A stretch of DNA of 64,000 nucleotides, from contig NZ_CP173678.1 of NCBI RefSeq assembly GCF_051903925.1, positions 4,340,001 through 4,404,000 on the forward strand, written 5' to 3'. Within the stretch, counting starts at the first letter, position 1. Every line of letters begins with the position of its first letter. The notes beneath the pieces are model-generated. The model ran no database searches and was not told the DNA's origin. It saw only the letters and a list, made by a program, of their open reading frames with translations. Source of the stretch: G051903925 sp051903925 (GTDB taxonomy: Bacteria > Pseudomonadota > Alphaproteobacteria > Zavarziniales > Zavarziniaceae). Made by a program: the position numbers and the translations under genes. Positions 44,663 through 53,706 of this stretch are shown here, piece after piece.

Positions 44663-45898
44663 ATGATCGACATCATCGTGATCGGTGCCGGGGCCGCGGG
44701 CCTGGCGGCGGGGGAAGCTGCGCTGGCGGCCGGGCTCGACACGCTCGTGATCGAGGCGGGCAACCGTGTCGGCGGCCGCGCCTATACCGAGTGGGAAAGC
44801 TTCGGCACCGCCTTCGACCATGGCTGCCAATGGCTGCATTCGGCCTCGATCAACCCGTTCCGGGCGATCGCCGACCGCCTGGGCATGCGCTATCGCACGG
44901 CGCAGCGCAATCGCCGCTTCTTCGGCGGCGGCCGCTGGCTCTCCGACGCGGAGGCGCAAGCCGTCCAGGACGGGATCGAGGCGTTGTACGAGGCGGTCTA
45001 CGCTGCGGGCCGGGCGGGCCGGGACGTAGCCGTAGCCGAGGTGATCGCCGGCCACCCCCAGGCCGACCCCTTCCGCCAGCTCTATACCGCGATCATGGCG
45101 GCCGAGCCCGACAGGGTGTCCGTCATGGACACTTTCAACTATCGCGAGACGAACGAGAACTGGCCGGTCGAGGATGGCCTGGGGGCGCTGGTCGCACGGG
45201 CATCCGCCCATGTGCCGGTCCGCTTCGCCTGCCCCGCAACCGTGATCGACTGGTCGGGCCCGGGGGTTGCGGTCGAGACGCCACAGGGGCGCATCCAGGC
45301 GCGCGCCGCCATCCTCACCGTCTCGACCGGCGTGCTGGCCTCAGGCGCCATCCGCTTCGCCCCCGGCCTGCCCACGGCGCAGGGCGAGGCCATCGCCGCC
45401 CTGCCGCTGGGCCATTCGTGCAAGATCGCCGCCAGCTTCCGCCGCGATCCGTTCGGGGACAAGCCGCCGCACTTCCTGGGCCTGCTCGACCGGGGGCCCG
45501 CCGGTTTCGGGCTCCAGGTCCACCCGTTCGACCGGCCCATGGTCACCGCCTATGTCAGCGGCACCCTGGCCCAGGAGTTGGAAGCCGCAGGCCCCGCCGC
45601 CATGCACGCCTTCCTGGACGAGCAGATCGCCCATGCCTTTGGCGCCGACCTGCTGCGCGAGATCGACCGGCGCAAGACGACGGACTGGAGCAGCAACCCC
45701 CTGGTCCGCGGCGCCTATTCGGTCCAGCGCCCGGGCAGCGGCAGCCCCCGCGCAACCCTGGGCCAGCCCATTGCCGAGCGCCTGGTCCTGGCAGGCGAAG
45801 CCGCCAGCGTGGACGCCTTCTCCACCGTCCACGGCGCCCGCCTCTCCGGCCAGGCGGCGTTTGCGGCACTGCTCCCCACCCTCGCCAAGGCGGCCTGA
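44663..45898 (+). CDS. Flavin-containing amine oxidase
   Basis: A 411-residue FAD enzyme. The N-terminal GAGAAGLAAGEAALAAG and VIEAGNRVGGRAYTE bind FAD, and C-terminal LVLAGEAASVDAFSTVHGA completes the site. Family members oxidise mono- or polyamines. The importer and deacetylase at 25-30 kb make a polyamine substrate attractive, but the genes are 14 kb apart. ATG 44663 gives the family N-terminus. Confidence 0.83.
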   Translation: MIDIIVIGAGAAGLAAGEAALAAGLDTLVIEAGNRVGGRAYTEWESFGTAFDHGCQWLHSASINPFRAIADRLGMRYRTAQRNRRFFGGGRWLSDAEAQAVQDGIEALYEAVYAAGRAGRDVAVAEVIAGHPQADPFRQLYTAIMAAEPDRVSVMDTFNYRETNENWPVEDGLGALVARASAHVPVRFACPATVIDWSGPGVAVETPQGRIQARAAILTVSTGVLASGAIRFAPGLPTAQGEAIAALPLGHSCKIAASFRRDPFGDKPPHFLGLLDRGPAGFGLQVHPFDRPMVTAYVSGTLAQELEAAGPAAMHAFLDEQIAHAFGADLLREIDRRKTTDWSSNPLVRGAYSVQRPGSGSPRATLGQPIAERLVLAGEAASVDAFSTVHGARLSGQAAFAALLPTLAKAA

Positions 45899-45914
45899 GG
45901 CGCGCGTTGCACCT

Positions 45915-46028
45915 GATGCTTCGAGGCTCGCTCCGCTCGCACCTCAGCATGACGCCGTTGGATAAAACGCAATAATCCCAACGGCGTCATGCTGAGGAGC
46001 GGGCCACCGGCCCGCGTCTCGAAGCATC
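45915..46028. repeat. Inverted pair of family 1 REP-like elements
   Basis: Copy A (45915-45960) runs GATGCTTCGAGGCTCG ... CAGCATGACGCCGTTG and copy B (about 45978-46028) is its reverse complement, CCAACGGCGTCATGCTGAGG ... GTCTCGAAGCATC. Only about 18 AT-rich bases separate them, so the whole unit is a large palindrome between two same-strand genes. Confidence 0.85.
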
Positions 46029-46127
46029 TGTCACGCGGGTGACGCTGAGGATGACCCTCCCCCGTTGTCGTTCGCCCGACCGGTCGGCAGAATGACGGCA
46101 TAACGAGACACGAAGGGATGCGACGCC

Positions 46128-47312
46128 ATGAAGTTCGGGCTGTTCTACGAACACCAGCTGCCGAAGCCCTGGGACGAGGGCTCGGAGCTCAAGATCATCC
46201 AGGACTCGCTGGACCAGGTCGAACTGGCCGACAAGCTGGGCATCGACTACGTGTGGGAGGTGGAGCACCACTTCCTGGAGGAATATTCCCACTCCTCCGC
46301 GCCCGAGGTGTTCCTGGCAGCATGCAGCCAGCGGACCAAGAACATCCGGCTGGGCCACGGCATCATCCAGCTGACCACCAACCACCCGGCCCGCGTGGCG
46401 GAGCGCGTCTCGACCCTCGACCTGGTGTCGAAGGGCCGGGTCGAGCTGGGCCTGGGCGAAGGCTCGTCCGTGACAGAGCTGCACCCCTTCGACCGCCGCT
46501 TCCGCGACAAGCGCGCGATCTGGGAAGACGCCGTGAAGTGCGTCCTGCCCATGTTCTACAAGGAGGGGTGGGAGTACGAGGGGGAATGGTTCAAGTTCCC
46601 CATGCGCAACGTCCTGCCGAAGCCGATGCAGCGCCCGCATCCGCCGCTCTGGGTCGCCTGCTCGCAGCTTGAGACGATCGTGATGGCGGGCACACGCGGC
46701 ATGGGCGCGCTCGGCTTCCAGTTCGTGAGCCCGGAGGCGGCGCGCGCCTGGGTCAACGCTTACTACAACGCTTATACCAAGCGCCTGGACAAGCTGACCG
46801 ACTACCAGACCAATCCCGGCATCGCCATCGTCGCCCCCTTCATGTGCGCCGAGACGGACGAGGAAGCGCGGGCCAAGGCCGAGGGTTGGACCTTCTTCCA
46901 GTTCAGCCTGACCTTCTACAACAAGCAGGGCCCCTTCGTGCCCGGCACGGTCAACCTGTGGGACGAGTACCAGAAGTGGAAGCAGACGCCCGAGGGCGGC
47001 AAGCTGAACTCCACCGGCCTGATCGGCTCTCCCGCCACGATCCGGGACAAGCTCCGTCAGTTCCAGTCGACCCATGTCGACCAGGTGATCCTGCTGGCCC
47101 AGGCTGGCAAGAACGCGCATGAGGATATCTGCGCCGGGCTGGAGCTGTTCGCGCGCGAGGTGATGCCCGAGTTCCACGCGGACGAGCCCGCCCACCAGGC
47201 GTGGAAGGCCAAGGTCCTGGCCGGCGAGATCGAACTCGATGAGATCGACACCAAGCCCTATGACGTGATCAGCCTCCAGACCCCGACGAACAAGATCAAG
47301 GCGGCAGAGTAG
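46128..47312 (+). CDS. Luciferase-like flavin monooxygenase (LLM family)
   Basis: A 394-residue TIM-barrel monooxygenase. MKFGLFYEHQLPKPW opens the first strand, and the family block VSTLDLVSKGRVELGLGEG is present. These enzymes use FMNH2 or F420-type flavins with O2 to oxidise diverse substrates. No reductase partner is adjacent and the substrate is unknown. Confidence 0.87.
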   Translation: MKFGLFYEHQLPKPWDEGSELKIIQDSLDQVELADKLGIDYVWEVEHHFLEEYSHSSAPEVFLAACSQRTKNIRLGHGIIQLTTNHPARVAERVSTLDLVSKGRVELGLGEGSSVTELHPFDRRFRDKRAIWEDAVKCVLPMFYKEGWEYEGEWFKFPMRNVLPKPMQRPHPPLWVACSQLETIVMAGTRGMGALGFQFVSPEAARAWVNAYYNAYTKRLDKLTDYQTNPGIAIVAPFMCAETDEEARAKAEGWTFFQFSLTFYNKQGPFVPGTVNLWDEYQKWKQTPEGGKLNSTGLIGSPATIRDKLRQFQSTHVDQVILLAQAGKNAHEDICAGLELFAREVMPEFHADEPAHQAWKAKVLAGEIELDEIDTKPYDVISLQTPTNKIKAAE

Positions 47313-47941
47313 GCCGTCCCGGCGCGCCCCGACGGTCGCGTCGGCCGAGTCGGATCGCATCCAGCCTGCCCTGGGGACGCGCCACCGGTTGGCCCCCCGG
47401 GCAGGCTTCCCCCTCGAAGGGGAATGCGGGACCGCCATGCGAGCCGGCATCCGCGCCTTGCCTCGACAGGGCAGTTTCCAGTTCATCTTCCCGATGGCGG
47501 GACTTTCAAAGAAAAACCACGCGTCCGGACAGGACGACGTGTGAACCACGTCATGACCTGACGCCCTGGTTTCGACGCTGAATACTTCTCCCGATGGTTG
47601 TCGCGGGTTTGATCCAGATCAAAGGGGCAGCGGCACTCCGCGGCCCATGCGCCAGCCTTCCGCCGCGGGGCACCGCCACCGCCACAGGCTGGCGAAGTCG
47701 TTGAATTCACTCAGGGTCGGTGGCCGTAGCGGGCCTCCACCAGCGACGGCCCGCCACAGCTCCCGTCTTGGAACGCGGCGGGCGGCGTGAAACCCAGGCG
47801 GGCATTGCCGATTGTTCCAAGCAAAAACTGTTTTAATTCAACGCGTTATTGATGCCGACATAAAGGAGTCCTTAACCGATCCAAGCGAAAACACATTGCG
47901 CGTGATGTATGCACGCGACGACTCTTAAAGGAGCCGCGGTC
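47313..47941. other. 629-bp intergenic region without a supported gene
   Basis: The longest gap in the window. Short reading frames on the minus strand here lack ribosome-binding sites or family features. It contains a perfect FNR-type box (47609-47622), a TTCCCC/GGGGAA hairpin at 47408-47425 and an AT-rich stretch around 47820-47870 that should hold the promoter of the MHYT gene. A small RNA is possible. Confidence 0.6.
47609..47622. promoter_or_regulatory. FNR/FixK-type box TTGATCCAGATCAA
   Basis: An exact match to TTGAT-N4-ATCAA. On the minus strand a weak -10-like AGTATT (47581-47586) lies at the spacing expected of an FNR-activated promoter firing into the gap. On the plus strand no -10 fits, and the MHYT gene start is 320 nt away. 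Confidence 0.6.
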
Positions 47942-50332
47942 GTGATACGCGTCTATGATTGCCTGGTCCGGGATCATGACCTCTGGCTGGTGGCCGCGGC
48001 GGCTGTGATCTGCCTGCTGGGCTCGTTCTCGACCTTCAGCCTGATCAACCACAGGCACCAGACCGTCGGCCGCGCGCGGCTGCTCTGGCTTGGCGGTGCA
48101 GCGATTGCCAGCGGATTTGCCATCTGGGCGACGCACTTCGTCGCCATGCTGTCGTTCCAGCCGACCAGCCAGACGGCCTATGACACGACGCCCACGCTCG
48201 CGTCGCTGGCGGTTGCCATCCTGGTCACGGGTGCGGGCATTGCCCTGTCGGGCATCCGGACGCGCGACAGGACCACGGCGCGCTGGGTCCATGCCGCGGG
48301 CGGCCTCATCATCGGCGTCGCCATCGGCATCATGCACTATGTCGGCATGTCCGGCTTCCGCGTCGCCGGCACGCTGACCTGGGATGTCGACCTGGTCGTC
48401 GCCTCGATCTTGATCGGCGGCCTCCTGGGCGCCGCCGCGCTGGCCGTGGGGGCCGACACGGACAAGCGCTCGCGCCTTGGCATCGCGACCGGCCTGCTGG
48501 TCCTGGCGATCTGCGGCCTGCACTTCACCGGCATGGGCGCGGTCACGGTGGTCGGCGACCCCCGCATGAGCGTGCCTGCCAATTCGCTGCCGCCGCAATG
48601 GCTGGCCGTCGGTGTCGCCCTGGGCTGCATGACCATCCTGATGCTGACCCTGGCCAGCGTGCACCTGGACCTGCTGCGCCGCCGCCGCGTGGCCGAGGAG
48701 GCTCAGCGCATGCGCGACCTGGCCGATGCCGCGGTGGAGGGCCTGGTGGTGATCGACGGCGACCGCATCGTGGCCGCCAACAAGAGCTTCGAATCGATGC
48801 TCGGCAAATCCGAGCACGAGGTCCTTGCCCTGCTGGTCAGCGACCTGCTGAGCGCCGAGGCGCTGACGGCCATCGCGGTCAATCCCGGCGTCGGCGTCGA
48901 GGCCGACATGCGGCGCGGCCCGGGGCCCAAGGACCTGGTGCCGGTCGAGCTCGTCTCACGCCCCATCATCTTCGGTGGCCAGCCGCGCCAGGTCGTGGCC
49001 ATCCGCGACCTGCGCGCACGCCGCCGGGCGGAGGCGGAGATCCGCTTCCTGGCCTATCACGACCCGCTGACCGGGCTGCTGAACCGCGCCAGCTTCAACG
49101 CCCGCCTGGACCGCCAGTTCGACGAGGCGGATGTCGGCCGGCCCTTCGCGGTGCTGGCCCTCGACCTCGACCGCTTCAAGGGGGTCAACGACACGCTGGG
49201 CCATCCGTCGGGCGACATCCTGCTGCAGCGGGTGGCCGACCGGCTGCGCGCCGCCGTGCGCACCGGCGACGTGGTGGCGCGCCTGGGCGGCGACGAATTC
49301 GCGATCCTGCTGACGACAGGCGAGCAGCCCTCGGCCGCCATCGCCCTGGCCCACCGCCTGGTGGAGCAGATCGCCCTGCCCTTCCAGATCAACGGCCAGC
49401 TGGTCAATATCGGCACCAGCGTCGGTATCGCCATCGGCCCCGCCGACGGCAGCGACGCGACCGAATTGCTGAAGAACGCCGACCTCGCGCTTTACCGCGC
49501 CAAAAGCGACGGGCGCGGCGCCTGGCGCTTCTTCGAACCGGAGATGGACCTGCAGATGCAGGCCCGGCGCAGCCTGGAGCTCGACCTGCACGCGGCCCTC
49601 GCGCGGCAGGAGTTCGAGATGCACTACCAGCCGCTGTTCGACGTCCGGCAGAACACGATCGCCGGATTCGAGGCTCTGGTCCGCTGGCGCCAGCCGGAGC
49701 GCGGCCTCGTCTCGCCCGCCGATTTCATTCCCCTGGCCGAGGAGACCGGCCTGATCATCCCCCTGGGCGAGTGGGTCCTCAACACGGCATGCTCCGAGGC
49801 GACGCGCTGGCCCGGCCAGATGTCGGTCGCCGTGAACCTGTCGCCGGCACAGTTCCAGAGCAAGCGCCTGGTCGACATGGTCGAGCACGCGCTGCGCCGC
49901 TCGGGCCTGGCGCCGCACCTGCTGGAGCTGGAGATCACCGAGACGGTGCTGCTGCAGGACAGCGCCGACACGCTGAACACGCTGCACCGCCTGCGCGCGC
50001 TGGGCATCCGCATCTCGATGGACGATTTCGGGACGGGCTATTCCTCGCTCAGCTACCTGCGCTCGTTCCCGTTCGACAAGATCAAGATCGACCGCTCGTT
50101 CATCAACGAGGTGGAATCGAACACGGAATGCGCCGCGATCGTGCGGGCGATCGTCGGCCTGGGCCACAGCCTGGGCATCGCCACGACCGCCGAAGGGGTC
50201 GAGACGGCGGCGCAGATGGACCACATGCGGGCCGAAGGCTGCGACCAGATCCAGGGCTACCTGATCAGCCGCCCAGTCCCCGCCCACGACCTGACGGCTC
50301 TTCTCAACCGCCTGTCCAGCGCCGCCGCCTGA
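47942..50332 (+). CDS. MHYT-PAS-GGDEF-EAL membrane signalling protein
   Basis: A 796-residue protein. The N-terminal MHYT sensor has about seven membrane helices with the repeated motifs THFVAML, MHYVGMSGF and LHFTGMGAV, proposed to bind a metal and sense O2, CO or NO. A PAS-like region (about 260-360) follows, then GGDEF (active GGDEF motif) and EAL (EALVRW, DDFGTGYSSLSYL, AEGVETAAQ). Both catalytic sites look intact, so its net effect on c-di-GMP cannot be predicted. GTG 47942 follows AAAGGAG by 8 nt; an in-frame ATG at 47909 would lie before that site. Confidence 0.92.
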   Translation: MIRVYDCLVRDHDLWLVAAAAVICLLGSFSTFSLINHRHQTVGRARLLWLGGAAIASGFAIWATHFVAMLSFQPTSQTAYDTTPTLASLAVAILVTGAGIALSGIRTRDRTTARWVHAAGGLIIGVAIGIMHYVGMSGFRVAGTLTWDVDLVVASILIGGLLGAAALAVGADTDKRSRLGIATGLLVLAICGLHFTGMGAVTVVGDPRMSVPANSLPPQWLAVGVALGCMTILMLTLASVHLDLLRRRRVAEEAQRMRDLADAAVEGLVVIDGDRIVAANKSFESMLGKSEHEVLALLVSDLLSAEALTAIAVNPGVGVEADMRRGPGPKDLVPVELVSRPIIFGGQPRQVVAIRDLRARRRAEAEIRFLAYHDPLTGLLNRASFNARLDRQFDEADVGRPFAVLALDLDRFKGVNDTLGHPSGDILLQRVADRLRAAVRTGDVVARLGGDEFAILLTTGEQPSAAIALAHRLVEQIALPFQINGQLVNIGTSVGIAIGPADGSDATELLKNADLALYRAKSDGRGAWRFFEPEMDLQMQARRSLELDLHAALARQEFEMHYQPLFDVRQNTIAGFEALVRWRQPERGLVSPADFIPLAEETGLIIPLGEWVLNTACSEATRWPGQMSVAVNLSPAQFQSKRLVDMVEHALRRSGLAPHLLELEITETVLLQDSADTLNTLHRLRALGIRISMDDFGTGYSSLSYLRSFPFDKIKIDRSFINEVESNTECAAIVRAIVGLGHSLGIATTAEGVETAAQMDHMRAEGCDQIQGYLISRPVPAHDLTALLNRLSSAAA

Positions 50333-50354
50333 GCGGCCGCCGGCCGCGCATCCG

Positions 50355-50386
50355 AGGCCTGCCTGAACTGTTTCTTCAGCAGGCCT
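50355..50386. terminator. Bidirectional hairpin between the MHYT gene and radC
   Basis: AGGCCTG-c-CTGAA pairs with TTCAG-CAGGCCT, a 12-bp stem with one bulge and a 7-base loop, between convergent genes. The 13-bp sequence CTTCAGCAGGCCT recurs at 50391-50403. Confidence 0.6.
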
Positions 50387-51080
50387 ATTCCTTCAGCAGG
50401 CCTTGGGCGCGAAAGCTGAAGGGTTGGCCCTGGCCCACCACAAGGTGGTCGTGCACGCGCAGGCCCAGCACGCCGGCGGCTTTCGCCACCTCCTTCGTGA
50501 CCTCGATGTCGGCGCGGCTGGGCTGCGGGTTCCCGCTGGGGTGGTTGTGGACCAGGATGATCGCGGCGGCCCCCAGTTCCAGCGCCCGGCGGACGACCTC
50601 GCGCGGGTAGATCGGGGCCTCGTTGATCGTGCCCTTCTGCTGGACTTCGTCGCGGATCAGGCCGTTGCGGTTGTCGAGGTAGAGGACGCGGAACTGCTCC
50701 GCCGTCTCATGCGCCAGGCGGCTGCGACAATAGTCGAGCAGCGCCTGCCACGAGCCGAGCACGTCGCGCGTCCGCGCCTGCTCGCGCAGCATGCGGGCCG
50801 CGACCTCCCGGATCACGCCCAGGTTTGCGATCGTCGTCTCGCCCAGGCCCTTGACCTTCGCCAGTTCCGCGGGCGGTGCGGACAGCACGCCGGAGATCGA
50901 GCCGAAGCGGGACAGCAGCGTCTTGGCCAGCGGCTTCATGTCCCGCCGCGGCAGCAACTGCGTCAGCAGCAGCTCCAGCACCTCGTAGTCGGGCAGCGCC
51001 TCCGGCGTGTCCAGGAAACGCTCGCGCAGGCGCCCGCGATGGCCGAGATAGTGCGGCTCGTCGGCAAGGTCCTCGGACAC
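50385..51080 (-). CDS. radC: RadC-like JAB/MPN+ protein
   Basis: A 231-residue protein with an N-terminal helix-hairpin-helix region (AELAKVKGLGETTIANL) and a C-terminal JAMM metalloprotease-like motif: H178, H180 and D191 in VHNHPSGNPQPSRAD. The role is unknown despite the old link to repair. It lies 32 nt downstream of map on the same strand. Confidence 0.9.
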   Translation of the reverse strand: MSEDLADEPHYLGHRGRLRERFLDTPEALPDYEVLELLLTQLLPRRDMKPLAKTLLSRFGSISGVLSAPPAELAKVKGLGETTIANLGVIREVAARMLREQARTRDVLGSWQALLDYCRSRLAHETAEQFRVLYLDNRNGLIRDEVQQKGTINEAPIYPREVVRRALELGAAAIILVHNHPSGNPQPSRADIEVTKEVAKAAGVLGLRVHDHLVVGQGQPFSFRAQGLLKE

Positions 51081-51112
51081 GGCCCCTCCCCGGCGCGGCC
51101 CTGGCAGCGGCG

Positions 51113-51940
51113 TCAGGCGTAGGGCGGCTTGTGCAGCCCCGCAGCCGAGGTCGTGAAGATCTCCACCCCGTCGGCGGTGACACCAACCGAGTGCTCGAAC
51201 TGCGCCGACAGGGAGCGGTCCTTGGTGACGGCGGTCCAGCCATCGGGTAGCAGCTTGGCCTGGTACTTGCCCAGGTTGATCATCGGCTCGACCGTGAAGA
51301 TCATGCCCTGCTTCAGGACGGGACCCGTACCCGCCTCGCCGAAATGCAGCACATTGGGCGCCATGTGGAACACGCGCCCCACGCCATGGCCGCAGAAATC
51401 GCGCACAACCGAGCAGCGCTGAGCCTCGGCAAAGGTCTGGATGGCATGGCCGATGTCGCCCAGGCGGGCGCCCGGACGGATCACCGCGATGCCGCGCATC
51501 ATCGCCTCGTACGTGATGTCGATCAGGCGCCGCGCCTTCAGCGGCACCTCGCCCACCGTGTACATGCGGCTGGAATCGCCGTGCCAGCCGTTGAGCAGCG
51601 GCGTCACGTCGATGTTCAGCGTGTCGCCCTCGACCAGCTTCTTGTCACCCGGAATGCCGTGGCAGATGACATGGTTGATCGAGGTGCAGATCGACTTCGG
51701 GAAGCCGCGATAGAAATGCGGCGCGGACACGCCCCCATGGTCGTGGATATAGGCATCGGCCAGGCGGTCCAGTTCGCCCGTGGTGATGCCGGGCCGCACA
51801 TGGGCGGCCAGCATGTCCAGGCAGTCCGCCGCAAGCCGGCCGGCGCGACGCATGCCCTCGAACGCCTCTGGCCCGTGCAGCACGATGGCAGTCGGGTCGT
51901 CGGCCTCGTCCAGCTCGTCGTCCACGCTCAACAGGCTCAT
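51113..51940 (-). CDS. map: Methionine aminopeptidase, type I
   Basis: A 275-residue enzyme that removes the initiator methionine. Metal ligands are in LNIDVTPLLNGWHGDSSRMY, GHGVGRVFH, FTVEPMINLG and the final E of SAQFEHSV. ATG 51940 is preferred over 51958 because it gives the usual length; the N-terminal 20 residues are acidic. Confidence 0.92.
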   Translation of the reverse strand: MSLLSVDDELDEADDPTAIVLHGPEAFEGMRRAGRLAADCLDMLAAHVRPGITTGELDRLADAYIHDHGGVSAPHFYRGFPKSICTSINHVICHGIPGDKKLVEGDTLNIDVTPLLNGWHGDSSRMYTVGEVPLKARRLIDITYEAMMRGIAVIRPGARLGDIGHAIQTFAEAQRCSVVRDFCGHGVGRVFHMAPNVLHFGEAGTGPVLKQGMIFTVEPMINLGKYQAKLLPDGWTAVTKDRSLSAQFEHSVGVTADGVEIFTTSAAGLHKPPYA

Positions 51941-52172
51941 CCACGCGATCCTCGGCAATGGCGCAAGACAGAAGGGATACGCCGATCCCCTGCAGGTGGC
52001 AACGCGTAGCCACCTTGTCCAGGGGGCACGGCCCGCACCCCCGGATCGGCTGCGGCTTCAGGGCCGGGCGATCCGGACCTGAAGCTGGTCATCTATTGCC
52101 CCGCCTGAGTTCGGGACGCGACGCACGGCGAGCGCTGTACTAGGCTGCCGCGCGGGAGGAGCCACGAGACCC

Positions 52173-52946
52173 ATGACCGCATCCGAGCAGAGCACCCCTG
52201 TCGCGACCGTCACCGCCTGCCTCATCATCATCGGCAACGAGATCCTGTCGGGCCGGACGCAGGACGCAAACCTGGCCCATATCGCGCGCACGCTGAACGG
52301 CTGGGGCGTGCGGCTGATGCACGCCCGCGTGATCCCCGATATCGAGGACACGATCGTCTCCACGCTCAACGAATGCCGTGCGGCCTTCGACTATGTCTTC
52401 ACGACGGGCGGCATCGGGCCGACGCATGACGACATCACCGCAGACTGCGTGGCCAAGGCCTTTGGCGTGCCGCTGGTCGAGCATCCGGAGGCGATCGCCA
52501 TCCTGGAAACCTATTACCCCAAGGGCGAGCTGACGGTGGCGCGCCGCCGCATGGCCCGCGTGCCGCAGGGCGGCGACCTGGTGCCCAACCCGGTGAGCAA
52601 GGCGCCCGGCTTCCGCATCGGCAATGTCTTTGTCCTGGCCGGCGTCCCGGCGATCATGCGCGCCCAGCTGCACGAGACGCGCGAGCACATATCGGGCGGC
52701 CTGCCCATGGTCTCGCGGACCGTGACCGCCTTTGTCGGCGAGAGCCGCGTCGCGGTCCAGCTCGAGGAACTGCAGGACCGCTACACCGATGTGGAGATCG
52801 GCTCCTATCCGTTCTGGAAGGACGGCAAGCTGGGCACCAGCCTGGTCTTCCGCGGCACCGACCCCGCCCGACTGGAAGCCGGCGCGGACGAGCTGAAGGC
52901 GATCCTGCGCGACCTGGGCACCGAGCCGATCGACGGCGAGCCCTGA
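52173..52946 (+). CDS. MoCF-domain (CinA/MoaB-like) protein
   Basis: A 257-residue protein whose first half is a molybdopterin-binding-like domain: IIGNEILSGRTQDANLAHIA, then FTTGGIGPTHDDITADCVAKAF, and NVFVLAGVPAIMRAQL. It resembles the N-terminal half of CinA and lacks the amidase half. The family includes pyrophosphatases that act on damaged nucleotides; the activity here is unproven. GGAGGAGCC precedes the ATG. Confidence 0.83.
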   Translation: MTASEQSTPVATVTACLIIIGNEILSGRTQDANLAHIARTLNGWGVRLMHARVIPDIEDTIVSTLNECRAAFDYVFTTGGIGPTHDDITADCVAKAFGVPLVEHPEAIAILETYYPKGELTVARRRMARVPQGGDLVPNPVSKAPGFRIGNVFVLAGVPAIMRAQLHETREHISGGLPMVSRTVTAFVGESRVAVQLEELQDRYTDVEIGSYPFWKDGKLGTSLVFRGTDPARLEAGADELKAILRDLGTEPIDGEP

Positions 52947-52953
52947 GCCGCCT

Positions 52954-53367
52954 TCAGCCGGCCGCCTGCAGCAGCGCCGCCATGCGCGGGATGACCGCGT
53001 TCACGGCCTTCAGCGGCCGCATCATCACCTTGAACGTCGTGATGCGGCCGTCCTCGTCCCAGTGGATGATGTCGACGCCGTTGGCATAGAGGCCGTCCAG
53101 CTCCAGCTCGAATTCAAGCACGGCCGAGCGCTCCGCCCGCCATTCCCCGACATAGCGGAACGTGCCGTTGTTGAGCACGCTGAGCGCCGCCGTCAGGTAC
53201 TTCACGACCAGCGCGCGGCCCACCTGCGGCGCGTGGACGACGGGCGACAGGAAGACGCCGTCCGCGGCGACCAGGTCGGCCAGCTCCGACAGGTCCCTGG
53301 CGGCCACCATGTGGTGCCAGCGCGCCATCGGGTCGCGCGCGGCGTCCTGCACGGGCTGCTGTGTCAT
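52954..53367 (-). CDS. NTF2-like (SnoaL-type) protein
   Basis: A 137-residue small-fold protein with DGVFLSPVVHAPQVGRALVV, then ANGVDIIHWDEDGRITTFKV, the strand pattern of SnoaL/NTF2 cones. Binding target unknown. ATG 53367 has GGAGG at correct spacing; ATG 53373 touches it. It converges with the MoCF gene with a 7-nt gap. Confidence 0.78.
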   Translation of the reverse strand: MTQQPVQDAARDPMARWHHMVAARDLSELADLVAADGVFLSPVVHAPQVGRALVVKYLTAALSVLNNGTFRYVGEWRAERSAVLEFELELDGLYANGVDIIHWDEDGRITTFKVMMRPLKAVNAVIPRMAALLQAAG

Positions 53368-53509
53368 GCGCATCCTCCGTTCGTTGCAGGCGTAAGAAGG
53401 CCGCCCGCACCGCGCCGATGCAACCGCAATCCGCAAGGCCCCGCCGCCCGGCCACCCACCCCAGATTCGGCTTGGCTTGCGCAACCGGGCTGGCTAAGCC
53501 TTGGCCCAT

Positions 53510-53595
53510 GCGGGCGTGGCGGAATGGTAGACGCACCGGACTTAAAATCCGTTGGGGGCAACCCCGTGGGGGTTCGAGTCCCCCGGCCCGCACCA
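53510..53595 (+). tRNA. tRNA-Leu (anticodon UAA)
   Basis: An 86-nt class II tRNA with encoded CCA. The anticodon loop is CTTAAAA on a CGGA/TCCG stem, with a variable arm GGGGGCAACCCC, and the T arm GGGGG-TTCGAGT-CCCCC. The acceptor stem pairs positions 1-6; the 7:66 pair is G-G, a mismatch. The D arm reads GGCGGAATGGTAGACGC. Confidence 0.95.
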
Positions 53596-53706
53596 GACGG
53601 CCCGCAAGAACCGGCGTACCAGAACCGGCGAAAGATTGGCGCGCCTTGGGCGCGTGAAGCCGGGCCGGGCCGGGTGGGGACGGAACACAAGGATGGAGAG
53701 GTTCGC

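Noticed and set aside
47483..47710. 75-codon minus-strand reading frame in the large intergenic gap
   Set aside because: No ribosome-binding site, no family resemblance and mixed codon use. It is not supported as a gene, though the region may be transcribed.
50374..50403. CTTCAGCAGGCCT direct repeat as a possible attachment site
   Set aside because: The two copies are only 17 bp apart, one arm belongs to the terminator hairpin, and no integrase or tRNA is adjacent.
53510..53595. tRNA-Leu as an integration site of a genomic island
   Set aside because: No integrase follows and no copy of the tRNA 3' end is seen downstream in the window. The neighbouring genes look like ordinary core genes.
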